Shown: in pieces, positions 35,696-53,286 of the stretch
Numbering within the stretch: the stretch's first letter is position 1
How the letters are laid out: every line of letters starts with the position of its first letter
Source: Mesorhizobium sp. Root554
Lineage (GTDB): Bacteria; Pseudomonadota; Alphaproteobacteria; Rhizobiales; Rhizobiaceae
Assembly: GCF_001427025.1 (NCBI RefSeq)
Contig: NZ_LMGA01000001.1
Location: 3,089,715-3,153,714 of the forward strand
DNA: 64,000 bases
Direction: 5' to 3'
The notes under the pieces: generated by a model
The model's input: the letters and a program-made list of their open reading frames with translations, nothing else
Told to the model about the DNA's origin: nothing
Database searches by the model: none
Program-made: the position numbers and the translations under genes

Positions 35696-36453
35696 GCGGT
35701 CTGCCGGGCGGATATTTGCTCTGTGAGCCGGTCGAGGACATAGGCCTTCGACCGGCTTACGCTTTCCTCCAGCGATCTCCCCAGCGCTATGTTCGCGGCA
35801 ATCGCGCTGGCGAGCATGCAGCCGGTGCCGCGCATTTCGGCGTCGATCCTGGGTGCATCGAAGCTGACTGGCGAAATGCCTCGCTCCACCAAAATATCGG
35901 TCGACGTGTCACCCGTTCCATGCCCGCCCTTGACCAACACCGCGCGAGCGCCTTGATCGACCAGCAGGCCAGCCTGATGGATAGTCTCGGCCTCGTTCCC
36001 TGCCGGCTCGCTTTGCGTCAGAAGGGCAAGCTCTGGCAGGTTCGGCGTCACCAGCCGGCAAAGCGGCAGAAGTTGGCCTTTTAGCGCCGTGCGTCCTGTC
36101 GCGTCGAGCAGAAGTCTGCCCGAAGTAGTCGCCAGAACCGGGTCCAGCACCACTGCAAGCGTCGGGTGATCGTCCAGAACCGCCGTGACCGCATCGATGA
36201 TTGCCGCGGTGCCGAGCATGCCGAGCTTGATCGCGGCCACTTCATTGGCCTCGAGCGCCGCGCGCATCTGCGCGGCGACGAGATCGGGCTGCACAAGTTC
36301 GACTGCGCCGACTTCCCGATGCGTCTGCACCGTGATCGCCGTGACGGCGAGGCAGGCGCGCAATCCGAAAGCCGAAACGGTCTCGATATCGCGCGCAATG
36401 CCCGCACCGCCGCTGGCGTCCGAACCGGCGACGATCAGCACATGCTTCGTCAT
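35692..36453 (-). CDS. thiD: Hydroxymethylpyrimidine/phosphomethylpyrimidine kinase
   Basis: This cytoplasmic kinase of 253 residues phosphorylates HMP and HMP-phosphate to HMP-diphosphate, the pyrimidine precursor for ThiE. Ribokinase-fold motifs are VLIVAGSDASGGAGIARD near residues 5-20, KLGMLGTAAIID, and the anion-hole/catalytic motif in AEMRGTGCMLASAIAANIA (GTGC). ATG 36453 overlaps the thiE stop as ATGA. It is the last gene of the thi operon and ends on the same four bases as choX, which converges with it. Function assignment is strong. Confidence 0.95.
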   Translation of the reverse strand: MTKHVLIVAGSDASGGAGIARDIETVSAFGLRACLAVTAITVQTHREVGAVELVQPDLVAAQMRAALEANEVAAIKLGMLGTAAIIDAVTAVLDDHPTLAVVLDPVLATTSGRLLLDATGRTALKGQLLPLCRLVTPNLPELALLTQSEPAGNEAETIHQAGLLVDQGARAVLVKGGHGTGDTSTDILVERGISPVSFDAPRIDAEMRGTGCMLASAIAANIALGRSLEESVSRSKAYVLDRLTEQISARQTA

Positions 36454-37055
36454 CGCCATGGCGCCGTCGCCGCGATCCATTCGCGCGTGCGGCCCTCGGG
36501 ATCGGCTTTGCGGGTGATGTCGGTCACCACCGCCGCGCTGTCCGCGCCTTGCGCGAAAACACCGGGCAGCCTCTCGGGGTTCAGCCCGCCAATGGCGACC
36601 AGCGGCGTCGTACCGACAAGCTTCTTCCATCTGCCGATGCGCTCCAGGCCCTGCGGTTCCCACTTCATCTTTTTCAGGATGGTGGGGTAGACCGGCCCCA
36701 GCGCGACATAGTCCGGCTTACAGGCAAGGGCGGTTTCCAGCTCGGCATGGTCATGTGTGCTCAGCCCCAGCCTCATGCCGGCAGCGCGGATGGCGTCGAG
36801 GTCGGCGGCGGCGAGATCCTCCTGGCCGAGATGGACGAAATCGCAGCCCTCCTCGATAGCCAACTGCCAGAAATCGTTGACGATCAGTTGGCAGTCATGG
36901 TGCGAACAGATCGTTTTGGCCGCGCGGATTTCCCGGCGCAGTCCCGCCTCGTCCATCTCCTTGATGCGCAGCTGCGCTAGCCTGACACCGAGCGGCGCCA
37001 GCCGCTCGATCCACGCCGCGCTGTCGACGATCAGGTAGAACGGGTCGAGTTTCAC
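36450..37055 (-). CDS. thiE: Thiamine-phosphate synthase
   Basis: This enzyme of 201 residues couples HMP-diphosphate with thiazole phosphate to form thiamine monophosphate. The TIM-barrel signatures are visible: [18 protein letters not shown] (QxRxK near residues 22-27), [25 protein letters not shown] (ND and HLGQ(E)D metal-diphosphate loop), and [13 protein letters not shown]. The GTG start at 37055 overlaps the thiG stop as GTGA. The protein is slightly short for the family, as in other alphaproteobacteria. A long in-frame extension upstream, coding through thiG, is not real. Confidence 0.94.
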   Translation of the reverse strand: MKLDPFYLIVDSAAWIERLAPLGVRLAQLRIKEMDEAGLRREIRAAKTICSHHDCQLIVNDFWQLAIEEGCDFVHLGQEDLAAADLDAIRAAGMRLGLSTHDHAELETALACKPDYVALGPVYPTILKKMKWEPQGLERIGRWKKLVGTTPLVAIGGLNPERLPGVFAQGADSAAVVTDITRKADPEGRTREWIAATAPWR

Positions 37056-37825
37056 GTGAACACCGCCTGGCCGATCACCGGCGTCGAGGGCACGGCCATG
37101 TCGCGCGGTTCCAGCGGCCCGGCGAGGAAGGCGCGGTGGCCGGCTTCGATGGCTTGGGCAAAGGCCGCCGCCATCTGGACCGGGTCGCCGGCCTGGGCGA
37201 CCGCCGTGTTCAGGAGCACCGCATCGTAGCCCAGCTCCATCACGCTTGCCGCGTGCGAGGGCCGGCCGATTCCGGCATCGACAATCAGCGGCGTGTCGGG
37301 AAAATGCGCGCGCAGACTGCGCAGCGCATCCAGGTGTTGCGGGCCGCGCGCGGAACCGATCGGCGCGCACCACGGCATCAGGACCTCGCAGCCGGCATCG
37401 AGCAGCCGCTCGGCGACCACCAGATCGTCGGTCGTGTAGGGGAAGACCTTGAAGCCTTCGCGGCTGAGGATGCCGGCGGCCTCCACCAGCCCGAACACGT
37501 CCGGCTGCAACGTATCGTGATTGCCGATCACTTCCAGCTTGATCCAGTCGGTGCCGAAGACCTCACGCGCCATGTGGGCGGTGGTCACCGCCTCCTTGGC
37601 GGAATGACAGCCGGCGGTGTTGGGCAGGACCTTGACGCCGAGCGAACGGATCAGCGACCAGAACTGCCCGCCGTCCTTGCCGCCCGCCGTCTCACGCCGC
37701 AGCGACACGGTGACGATTTCCGTGCCGGACGTCTCGATGGACTCCGCCATGATAGCCGGCGAGGGATATTGCGAGGTGCCGAGCAGCAGGCGCGAAGAAA
37801 GGTGTTGTCCGTAAAGTTCCAGCAT
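37052..37825 (-). CDS. thiG: Thiazole synthase
   Basis: This enzyme of 257 residues builds the thiazole ring from deoxyxylulose phosphate, dehydroglycine and the ThiS thiocarboxylate. It is a TIM barrel with the Schiff-base lysine at Lys96 (WIKLEVIGN) and the conserved segments [29 protein letters not shown] and [29 protein letters not shown] (in part). It stands between thiS (gap 3 bases) and thiE (overlap 4 bases). The pathway context and residues make the assignment firm. Confidence 0.97.
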   Translation of the reverse strand: MLELYGQHLSSRLLLGTSQYPSPAIMAESIETSGTEIVTVSLRRETAGGKDGGQFWSLIRSLGVKVLPNTAGCHSAKEAVTTAHMAREVFGTDWIKLEVIGNHDTLQPDVFGLVEAAGILSREGFKVFPYTTDDLVVAERLLDAGCEVLMPWCAPIGSARGPQHLDALRSLRAHFPDTPLIVDAGIGRPSHAASVMELGYDAVLLNTAVAQAGDPVQMAAAFAQAIEAGHRAFLAGPLEPRDMAVPSTPVIGQAVFT

Positions 37826-37828
37826 GGA

Positions 37829-38022
37829 TCAGCCTCCCTTCATCGGCGACAGGATTTCGACGCGGTCGCCTTCCGCGAGGGTACATCGGCCTCGGTCCCG
37901 CGCGGGCACAACCTCGCCGTTCACCGCCGTGGCGAGCCAGCTTCCCTGATAGTCCAGCGCCTGCATCAGCGCGGCCAGGGTCTCGGCGTCGACATCCAGG
38001 CTTTCACCGTTGACGATCAGCT

Positions 38023-38026
<4 letters not shown>
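37829..38026 (-). CDS. thiS: Sulfur carrier protein ThiS
   Basis: This small ubiquitin-like protein of 65 residues carries the sulfur for thiazole formation as a C-terminal thiocarboxylate. The required diglycine end is present (RVEILSPMKGG). The fold is suggested by MKLIVNGESLDVDAETLAALMQ and AVNGEVVPARDRG. The ATG at 38026 overlaps the thiO stop as ATGA. No adenylating enzyme (thiF) lies in this operon, so a moeB/thiF homologue elsewhere must activate it. Confidence 0.96.
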
Positions 38027-41048
<3,022 letters not shown>

Positions 41049-41102
41049 AGACCTGAGACTGGCCTACGGCTTCAGCCCTGTCAACCTTGGTTGGGCGTTG
41101 GG

Positions 41103-43238
<2,136 letters not shown>

Positions 43239-43246
43239 GACGACAC

Positions 43247-45250
<2,004 letters not shown>

Positions 45251-45258
45251 GTCAGGCC

Positions 45259-46790
<1,532 letters not shown>

Positions 46791-46791
<1 letters not shown>

Positions 46792-47378
46792 CAGCGGCCT
46801 GCCTTGCCCTCGAGTGCCGCCCATGCCGCGGGGAACGCGATCGCCGCCAGCATCGCCTTGATGATGTCGCCGAAGATGAAGGGATAGAGGCCGAACTGCA
46901 GAACCGGCTTGTCGAAGCCGATGACCGTGCCCAGCCACAGCAATCCGGGCACGTAGATGACGGCGCCGCAGACCGATGCGGCGGCCATGGCGCGCAACGG
47001 GTTGCGGTCCCAGCCCTTTTTCGCCAGCCAGCCGCCGATCATAACGGCGGGTATGTAGCCGAGAAGGTAACCGCCCGTCGGGCCCATCATGTAGGCGAGG
47101 CTGATGCCTTTGGCCGGCGTTCCGGCAAAGACGGGAAAGCCGGCGGCGCCTTCAGCCAGATAGAGCAGCACCGCTGCCAGAGCGCGCCAGGGTCCCAGCG
47201 CAAGGCCGAGGCCAATGACCACGAATGTCTGCATGGTCAGCGGCACTGGATAGAAGGGCACGGAAATTTTCGCTGAAAGCGCGAGCAGGAGCGAAGCCGC
47301 GACAACTGCGGCCGCGTCGATCGCGACGCGCTGGGCGCCAGCCCGGTCGGTGGCGACGATAGCGTTGAAAAGGGTCAT
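46791..47378 (-). CDS. bioY: Biotin transporter BioY
   Basis: This substrate-binding membrane subunit of 195 residues imports biotin. Six helices are predicted, with the BioY signatures [22 protein letters not shown] near residues 33-54, [14 protein letters not shown], and [14 protein letters not shown]. No energy-coupling genes (bioM, bioN) follow, so it works alone or with modules encoded elsewhere. As the first gene of the propionate operon, it would bring in the cofactor of PccA. The start at 47378 lies 125 bases from the divergent regulator start, and a candidate operator sits between. Confidence 0.93.
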
Positions 47379-47480
47379 GTCTTCCCATCCTTGTGATGCC
47401 GGTCATCAGGCGCACTAGCGGGAAGAGCGGATGGAGAAAACGATTGAAAAGGTCCAAAAGCGTAGTATACAAAATTTAGA

Positions 47481-47503
47481 ACTGCAAATTGCTAATTTGC
47501 GAA
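47481..47503. promoter_or_regulatory. Candidate PccR/RamB operator (two TTTGCAAA-like boxes)
   Basis: Directly upstream of the regulator ATG stand two boxes related to TTTGCAAA (ACTGCAAA at 47481-47488 and TTTGCGAA at 47496-47503), which together also form a perfect dyad GCAAATT-N3-AATTTGC (47484-47500). PccR and RamB proteins bind paired TTTGCAAA sequences, so this is a plausible site for control of both the regulator and the bioY-pccB-pccA-mcm operon. Confidence 0.6.
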
Positions 47504-48918
47504 TGGCACTACCCAAGCTTTTCATCGGCCGGCGCATCCGGGAACTGCGGGACGCGCGAAAGGCGACCCAGGCGGTTTTTGCCGAGCGTTTGGGCATTTC
47601 GACGAGCTATCTCAACCAGATCGAGAACAACCAGCGTCCCGTTTCGGCTGCTGTCCTGCTGGCGTTGGCGGAAAAGTTCCAGGTCGATATCGCGGCCATC
47701 TCGCAGGGCGACAACGACCGTATGCTCTCGGCGCTGTCGGAGGCCCTGTCGGATCCGTTGTTCGAAAACAGCGCCATCGGCCTGCAGGAACTGAAGCTGG
47801 TGACACAGAACGCCCCCGCCATCGCCCGTGCCCTGATCGACTGCCACCAGGCCTACCGCCGCAGCGGCGAACAATTGGCAAGCCTGGACGATACGCTCGG
47901 CCGCGCCGCCACCATTGCCGAGCCGACTTCCTACGAGGAGGTCCGTGACTTCTTTCATTTCGTCGATAACTACGTGCACGATCTTGACGTGGCGGCCGAA
48001 CGGATGGCGGCGGATGTTGGTCTGACCGGCGCCGACACGGCTGCTGCGCTGGGCGCTTATCTGGAGACGCGGCACGGCATCCGCGTCGCACCAGCGGGCG
48101 ATCCCGAAGGCGACTTCATCCGCCGTTACGATTCCGGGTCACGCGTACTTCATCTCAACCCTTTCCTTCCGGCTGCGACGCGCAGCTTCCAGATCGCCTT
48201 CCAGATCGCCGAGATGGAGACGGCCAGACAGGTTGCGACGATTGTCGACAAGGCGGACTTCCGCAGCGCTGAGGCGGCGGAGATCTGCAAGATCGGGCTC
48301 TACAACTACTTCGCCGGGGCGCTTCTTCTGCCCTACCAGGCATTCTTGGATGCGGCTCGCTTGCTCCGTCACGACCTCGATCTGCTGGCCCTGCGCTTCG
48401 GCGCCAGCCTCGAGCAGGTGGCGCATCGGCTGAGCACCTTGCAACGCCCCGGCGTCAAGGGTGTGCCTGTGTTCTTCGCCCGCATAGACAGGGCCGGCAA
48501 CATCACCAAACGCCACAGCGCGGCAAAGCTGCAGTTCGCCCGCTTCGGCGGCGCCTGCCCCTTGTGGAACGTCCATCAGGCGTTCGAGACGCCCGGCCGC
48601 ATCATTCGGCAGTTGGCTGAAACGCCGGATGGCGCGCGCTATCTCAGCGTCGCGACCGAGGTCATCAAGACCAGCGGCGGCTTCAAGGCGCCGGTGCGGC
48701 GCTATGCCATTGCACTGGGCTGCGAAGTGACCTACGCGGATGCCTTCGTCTATGCCGACGGGCTGGACATGACCAACCGCGCCACGTTCGATCCGATTGG
48801 TATATCGTGCCGTATCTGCGAGCGCGCGACCTGCCAGCAAAGGGCTATACCGCCGCTGAAGCGCAAGCTGGCAGTTGACCACGACAGGCGTTCGGTTCTG
48901 CCCTATTCCATACTCTAG
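47503..48918 (+). CDS. pccR: XRE-type short-chain fatty acid regulator (PccR/RamB/ScfR family)
   Basis: This regulator of 471 residues has an N-terminal Cro/C1-type helix-turn-helix (about residues 8-65: GRRIRELRDARKATQAVFAERLGISTSYLNQIENNQRPVS, in parts), a long middle region including an IrrE-like (ImmA) segment, and a C-terminal cysteine cluster (GISCRICERATCQQRA). This is the family that controls propionyl-CoA and acetate metabolism in Rhodobacter (PccR) and mycobacteria (RamB). It diverges from bioY-pccB-pccA-mcm, as expected. ATG 47503 is chosen because the operator occupies the sequence upstream; an in-frame start at 47431 would run through it. Function as local regulator is a well-supported inference. 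Confidence 0.9.
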   Translation: MALPKLFIGRRIRELRDARKATQAVFAERLGISTSYLNQIENNQRPVSAAVLLALAEKFQVDIAAISQGDNDRMLSALSEALSDPLFENSAIGLQELKLVTQNAPAIARALIDCHQAYRRSGEQLASLDDTLGRAATIAEPTSYEEVRDFFHFVDNYVHDLDVAAERMAADVGLTGADTAAALGAYLETRHGIRVAPAGDPEGDFIRRYDSGSRVLHLNPFLPAATRSFQIAFQIAEMETARQVATIVDKADFRSAEAAEICKIGLYNYFAGALLLPYQAFLDAARLLRHDLDLLALRFGASLEQVAHRLSTLQRPGVKGVPVFFARIDRAGNITKRHSAAKLQFARFGGACPLWNVHQAFETPGRIIRQLAETPDGARYLSVATEVIKTSGGFKAPVRRYAIALGCEVTYADAFVYADGLDMTNRATFDPIGISCRICERATCQQRAIPPLKRKLAVDHDRRSVLPYSIL

Positions 48919-49035
48919 ATCATTGCTGCAAAAGCAGTTTGTTAACCCGCTGTGGCTTAAGCTGCTGCGGATCAATTCAATCGGCCTGCCATGGCGCACC
49001 TTACTTTCGATGAGCGCCGATTGCCGGAGCCGAAG

Positions 49036-50259
49036 ATGCCAGCTGACATCAAGCCCAGATCGGACATCGGCGAGGCCCCGGCCCGAACCGCTTCTCCGCC
49101 GGCCGTTGTCATCCTCGGCGGCGCCCATGGAACGCTGGCGCTGGCGCGCAGCCTCGGCTCCCGCGGCGTGCCGGTCGTCCTTGTCAGCAACGACACGCCT
49201 TTGCCCGGCTGGTCGCGCTATGTCGGCAGCAAGGCCGAATGGGCCGGCCCCGACAGTCCGGACGCCATACCTTTCCTTCTCGGTCTCGCCGCCGATCGTC
49301 GGCTTTCCGGCGCTCTGCTCATTCCCGGCGGCGACGCCGAAGTGCGGGTCGCGTCGCAATCGGGGGAGGCGCTTTCCTCAGCCTACCGGGTGATGCTGCC
49401 GCAATGGGAGCAGTTGCAATGGGTATGCGAGAAGCCGCTGCTTTATCGGCGCGCCACCGAACTTGGTATCGGCATCCCCGCCACCTATGAATTTGCCTCG
49501 GTTGAGGAGGCAGAGCGGGGCGATATCCGGTTTCCCGTGGTGCTGAAGCCGAACATGGGCGGCGGCGACAACCGCTTTTCCCGCGCCAAGGTGGTGCGCG
49601 CCGACGACCGCCAAGCCTTTCTCGCCGCCTACCGCGATGCGGTGGAGCAGATCGGCATCGGCAATGTCGTCGTGCAGCAGTTGATCCCCGGTGGCGGCGA
49701 AAGCCAGTTCTCTTATGCAGCGCTCTGGTATGAGGGCCGCCCGGTGGCGGAATTCACCGCGCGCCGCAGCCGCCAGTATCCGGTCGATTTCGGCTACACC
49801 AGCACTTTCGTCGAGGTGGTCGAGGAGCCGGAGCTGGTCGAGGCGGCGCGCCTTCTCCTCGGTTCGATCCAGCATCACGGCCTGGTCGAAATCGAGTTCA
49901 AGCGCGATCCGCGCGACGGGTCGCTCAAGCTCCTCGACGTCAATCCGCGTCCGTGGTCCTGGTTCGGCCTCGCCTCGGCGGCGGGAATGGATCTCGGCTC
50001 GATGCTTTGGGAAAAAGCCAATGACAGGCAGCCGGCAACGGCGGTCGCGAGGCTCGGCACTGCCTGGATGTATATGGTGCGCGACATGGTGGCGGCTGTG
50101 AGGCTCAATGCCCGCGGCACGCTGAAAGTCGGCGACTATCTGCGTTCGTTTGGCTCGGTCCGCGCGTGGGCGACGTTTGCAGGCCGCGATCCTTTGCCCG
50201 GCCTGATGGACATTCCGCTCACCGCGTGGCGCGTGCTGACGCGCCGCATCCTGCGCTGA
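49036..50259 (+). CDS. ATP-grasp domain protein, carboxylate-amine ligase-like
   Basis: This protein of about 407 residues has an N-terminal pre-ATP-grasp Rossmann-like part (PAVVILGGAHGTLALARSLGSRGVPVVLV, in parts, near residues 25-55) and an ATP-grasp core with FPVVLKPNMGGGDNRFS (ATP lysine) and VEIEFKRDPRDGSLKLLDVNPRPWSW (metal-binding E and N residues). Such enzymes join a carboxylate to an amine or another nucleophile. I chose ATG 49036, with GGAG 6 bases upstream; ATG 48991 has no ribosome site. A polysaccharide deacetylase follows after 19 bases and is probably co-transcribed, which suggests a role in cell-surface sugar modification. The substrate is unknown. Confidence 0.82.
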   Translation: MPADIKPRSDIGEAPARTASPPAVVILGGAHGTLALARSLGSRGVPVVLVSNDTPLPGWSRYVGSKAEWAGPDSPDAIPFLLGLAADRRLSGALLIPGGDAEVRVASQSGEALSSAYRVMLPQWEQLQWVCEKPLLYRRATELGIGIPATYEFASVEEAERGDIRFPVVLKPNMGGGDNRFSRAKVVRADDRQAFLAAYRDAVEQIGIGNVVVQQLIPGGGESQFSYAALWYEGRPVAEFTARRSRQYPVDFGYTSTFVEVVEEPELVEAARLLLGSIQHHGLVEIEFKRDPRDGSLKLLDVNPRPWSWFGLASAAGMDLGSMLWEKANDRQPATAVARLGTAWMYMVRDMVAAVRLNARGTLKVGDYLRSFGSVRAWATFAGRDPLPGLMDIPLTAWRVLTRRILR

Positions 50260-50278
50260 TCCGGTCTGAAGGCCCGTC

Positions 50279-51328
50279 ATGCCGTTGAAGAATACAGCCA
50301 AGCGCCTGCTCAAGCACGCCGTCATCCGCACCGGCCTCGAAGCGGTCGCGCTCTCGCGCGCCGGCGCGCTGTGGCCGGCGGCGGCGGGGCGGGGGCTGAT
50401 CTTCACCCTGCATCATGTAAGGCCGGCGCGCGAAGGCCGCTACGATCCGAACGCCTTGCTTTCAGTCACGCCTGAATTTCTTGACCAGGCAATACGGATC
50501 TGTGCCGAAAGCGGCCTGACGCCGGTCGCCCTCGAGGACTTGCCGAAGCTTCTGGCCGATCCGAATGATACCAGGCGTTTCGTCTGCTTCACGCTGGATG
50601 ACGGCTATCGCAACAATGCTGAACACGCGGCGCCGGTCTTTCGCAGTCATGGCGTGCCTTACACCATCTTCATTACGCGCGGCTTCGTCGAGCGGACGTC
50701 TTCCATGTGGTGGGAAACCGCCAAAGCGTTGACCCGCAAGAAATCGGCGTTCGAGTTCGACTTCGGTAACGGACGCGAGACGATGTCCACTCGCAGTCAC
50801 GGCCAGAAGCTGGCTGCCTTCGACCGCATCAGCCGGTTCGTGCAGACGGCGGATGAGGATCTGGCGGTGGCGCGCCTCGATGCCGTGGCGCGTTCCTGCC
50901 TGATCGATCCGCTGGCTATCGTCGACCAGCTGACCATGGATGAACGCGCCTTGCGCGATCTCTCCGGCGACCCGCTCGTCCGCTTCGGCGCGCATACGCT
51001 GACCCACGTCAATCTGCGGCGCGTCGGTGAAAAACGGCTTGCCGAGGAAATGGCTGGTTCGGCGACAGCGGTCGAAGCCTATGTCGGACGCGCGCCGCAA
51101 GGCTTCGCCTATCCCTACGGCTTTGCCGCCGCGGCAGGCGAGCGGGAGTTCGAGGCGGCCGCTCAGGTTGGCTTTGCCGTCGCCGTGACCACGCAGCCTG
51201 GCGTTCTGACTGCTGAAACCCTCACCCAGCGCCCGACGGCGCTGCCTCGGGTTTCGCTGAACGGCCTCTATCAGAGACCGCGTTACGTGCGCGCGCTGAT
51301 CTCAGGCATACCGTTCCGGTTCATGTAG
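50279..51328 (+). CDS. Polysaccharide deacetylase family protein
   Basis: This protein of 349 residues belongs to the NodB-homology (CE4) superfamily. The catalytic-base motif is seen as FTLDDGYRNNAEHAAPVF (the TLDDGY form of TFDDG) and the metal-binding histidine pair as HTLTHVNL (H-x3-H). The later aromatic-rich FAYPYGFAAAAG resembles the third motif. No cleavable signal peptide is obvious, although the N-terminus is basic and moderately hydrophobic (ALSRAGALWPAAAG). It probably removes acetyl groups from an amino sugar in a surface polysaccharide. It ends 2 bases from the stop of a convergent methyltransferase gene. Confidence 0.9.
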   Translation: MPLKNTAKRLLKHAVIRTGLEAVALSRAGALWPAAAGRGLIFTLHHVRPAREGRYDPNALLSVTPEFLDQAIRICAESGLTPVALEDLPKLLADPNDTRRFVCFTLDDGYRNNAEHAAPVFRSHGVPYTIFITRGFVERTSSMWWETAKALTRKKSAFEFDFGNGRETMSTRSHGQKLAAFDRISRFVQTADEDLAVARLDAVARSCLIDPLAIVDQLTMDERALRDLSGDPLVRFGAHTLTHVNLRRVGEKRLAEEMAGSATAVEAYVGRAPQGFAYPYGFAAAAGEREFEAAAQVGFAVAVTTQPGVLTAETLTQRPTALPRVSLNGLYQRPRYVRALISGIPFRFM

Positions 51329-51330
51329 CC

Positions 51331-52167
51331 TCAGCCCGCGCGGGCGAGCTTTTTCTCATCGAGGCGGAAGACCGCATAATCGATGACCCGCACCGCATCG
51401 AGGAAGCTTGGCATTGGCGGTACGGGAAGTTCTTCGAACACGCCTGTCGCGCGGATTGCCGGACGCGCCCAGTCGATGGCGCTGTGGCTGGAGCTTCCAT
51501 AGACGACGAAGCATCTGCGCGGCTTGGCCTTCAGCGAGGCGACGAGGTTGGCGATGACCACATCGAAAACGTCCTTGGAGAACGGGTTGTAGAAATAGAC
51601 GAGCAGCGGCGTGTCGGGGAACTCATAGGCGGCGGCATCCGCCTGCACCACCGACAGCGTATCGCAGACCTTGCGGGGATTTTTGTAGCTGCGCAGGTTT
51701 CGCTGGGCGATCTCCACCAGTTCACGCGCGAATTCGACGCCGACGATTTTGCTGAACGGATAGTGCGAGGCCAGCAGCAGCGTGCGCGACTTGCCGGAGC
51801 CGATATCGATGAAGGTGGTGCCGCCGAGATCGGACGGCAGGCTCTTCATGATGAAGTCGAAGGATTTGGGCGAGGTGCAGACGCACTCATTGCCCTTGTC
51901 GCGATTGGGGCCGACGACATCGAGCATGGCGAGTTGGATGGAGCCGGCCGTATCGACATTGTGGTCGCGGTCCCATTTGCGCGCCAGCCGGTCGGCGATC
52001 AGGTGACGAACGTTGCGCGAAATGAAGCGCGCGCTTTCCGCCAGGCCATGCTTGCGCACCAGGCGGAACGGCTCCAGCACGCCACGCTCGCGCAACAGGC
52101 GGGCGGCCCTGCCGATCCGGCCCGTCGAATGGTCGTAAAGTCCGGCCCTGTCCTCACGGCTCGTCAT
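51331..52167 (-). CDS. SAM-dependent methyltransferase-like protein
   Basis: This protein of 278 residues has a class I methyltransferase fold. The SAM-binding glycine-rich loop is FIDIGSGKSRTLLLAS (DIGSGKS) near residue 120, the acidic end of the second strand is in IVGVEFARELVEIA (VGVEF), and the FFYNPF-like catalytic region is LLVYFYNPFSKDVFD. About 100 N-terminal residues precede the domain and are basic (RLLRERGVLEPFRLVRKHG). The acceptor is not known; homologues in this class act on small molecules or sugars. The gene converges with the deacetylase gene, and the two share almost no intergenic space. Confidence 0.8.
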   Translation of the reverse strand: MTSREDRAGLYDHSTGRIGRAARLLRERGVLEPFRLVRKHGLAESARFISRNVRHLIADRLARKWDRDHNVDTAGSIQLAMLDVVGPNRDKGNECVCTSPKSFDFIMKSLPSDLGGTTFIDIGSGKSRTLLLASHYPFSKIVGVEFARELVEIAQRNLRSYKNPRKVCDTLSVVQADAAAYEFPDTPLLVYFYNPFSKDVFDVVIANLVASLKAKPRRCFVVYGSSSHSAIDWARPAIRATGVFEELPVPPMPSFLDAVRVIDYAVFRLDEKKLARAG

Positions 52168-52273
52168 CGTCGGCTCCCTGCAACGCCGACGCCCTCATAG
52201 CCGAATTTCGTAAACAAACCGGGCGGCCAATGCCGCGGATTTTCCCGATTGCGAACTGTGGGCCTGAATCCGG

Positions 52274-52561
52274 TCAGGCGCCCTCAACCAGCACGATCTC
52301 GCCTTCGGCAATCTTCTGGCGGATAGCCGCCGCCTTCTGGTACTCGGGCGAATGGTAGCAGTCGCGTGCGACCGCGAGGGATTCGAACTCGATGATGACA
52401 TTGCGGCTGCGACCGGCCCCCTCCGCCGCTTCGGCAGCGCCACCGCGCGCAAGGAACTTGGCCCCGAACCGCTGAAATGCCGGCGTCGCGGCATCGATAT
52501 AATCCTTGTAGCGCTCCGGCGTATGCACATCGATGCGAGCGATCCAGTATCCTTTGGGCAT
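52274..52561 (-). CDS. DUF1330 domain protein
   Basis: This small protein of 95 residues belongs to the DUF1330 family of dimeric ferredoxin-like alpha/beta barrels. Characteristic stretches are GYWIARIDVHTPERYKDY at the N-terminus, FGAKFLARGG in the middle, and RNVIIEFESLAVARDCYHSPEYQKA, which precedes the end. No enzymatic activity is established for the family. It stands alone with a ribosome site AAGGAG about 7 bases upstream of ATG 52561, so it is probably its own transcription unit. A stress or detoxification role has been suggested for relatives but cannot be verified here. Confidence 0.88.
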   Translation of the reverse strand: MPKGYWIARIDVHTPERYKDYIDAATPAFQRFGAKFLARGGAAEAAEGAGRSRNVIIEFESLAVARDCYHSPEYQKAAAIRQKIAEGEIVLVEGA

Positions 52562-52692
52562 GCCATTCTCCTTGTCTGCGACCGGGCAATCAGCCTGTGC
52601 TATTGGCCGGTGCCGGCGGCGTCAACAGGCCAGCGGCCGCACGCAATAGGGGCTGTGTCCTCGATGTCGAGTTCCTGCAAACATCGCAGACA

Positions 52693-53286
52693 CTAGGATG
52701 TCGAAAAGCCGGGATACTCTTCCATCGCCGTCCAGCCGCACAGCAGGGCGCGATCCCGCAGCCGGAAGGCAAAGAGATTTCCGCCGCCGGCCGGCTGGTC
52801 CTCGCTCCGCGCGATCGGCTGCCCTGCCAAGTGACATTTCAGCAGCGTTCCCACGGCGCCATGGCCGACGAAAAGAATGGGGATGTCGCCGGGATGGGTC
52901 TGAAGCACCCGCTCCACGGCGCCGCGAATCCGCGCCGAGGCATCGGCAGCGCGCTCCCAGCCGTTCCAGCTCATCTCAGGATGAAGAAAGAAGGCATCCG
53001 CGGCTTTCTCGAAAGCCGAGGGTTCGAGGAAGCCTGTCGAGGATCGGTCGTTCTCGCCCATGTCGTGTTCGATCGACAGTGCGCATCCCGCCGTCTCGGC
53101 GATCGGTCGGGCCGTTTCGATCGCCTTGCGCTCGTCGCTCGAAACCACGCGGCCGATCCTGGATATCCATTGTCTTGCCAGCAGCGCCTCGACGCGCGCG
53201 GCACCGACCGCCGAAAGACCCCACTGCGGTACCGGAACGGACGCGTCGATCTCGACCTGCGGATGCGTCAGGTAGACCCCGATCAC
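52693..53286 (-). CDS. Histidine phosphatase family protein
   Basis: This protein of 197 residues resembles the histidine phosphatase (phosphoglycerate mutase-like) superfamily. The usual RHG motif is altered to LTHPQVE near residues 6-12, with the histidine kept, and a second conserved histidine lies in ILFVGHGAVGTLLKCHL. Other parts match: SSDERKAIETARPIAE (the arginine-containing S-x-x-x-R-A-x-E-T-A helix region) and the closing tail. The GTG start at 53286 overlaps the stop of the FMN reductase gene as GTGA. The missing first arginine leaves its activity open: it could act on another phosphoester or be a non-catalytic relative. Confidence 0.82.
   Translation of the reverse strand: MIGVYLTHPQVEIDASVPVPQWGLSAVGAARVEALLARQWISRIGRVVSSDERKAIETARPIAETAGCALSIEHDMGENDRSSTGFLEPSAFEKAADAFFLHPEMSWNGWERAADASARIRGAVERVLQTHPGDIPILFVGHGAVGTLLKCHLAGQPIARSEDQPAGGGNLFAFRLRDRALLCGWTAMEEYPGFSTS

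Noticed and set aside
51334-51345. GCCCGCGCGGGC followed by CTTTTT as a terminator of the deacetylase gene
   Set aside because: The palindrome has no loop and lies in the coding end of the methyltransferase gene, so a functional hairpin is doubtful.
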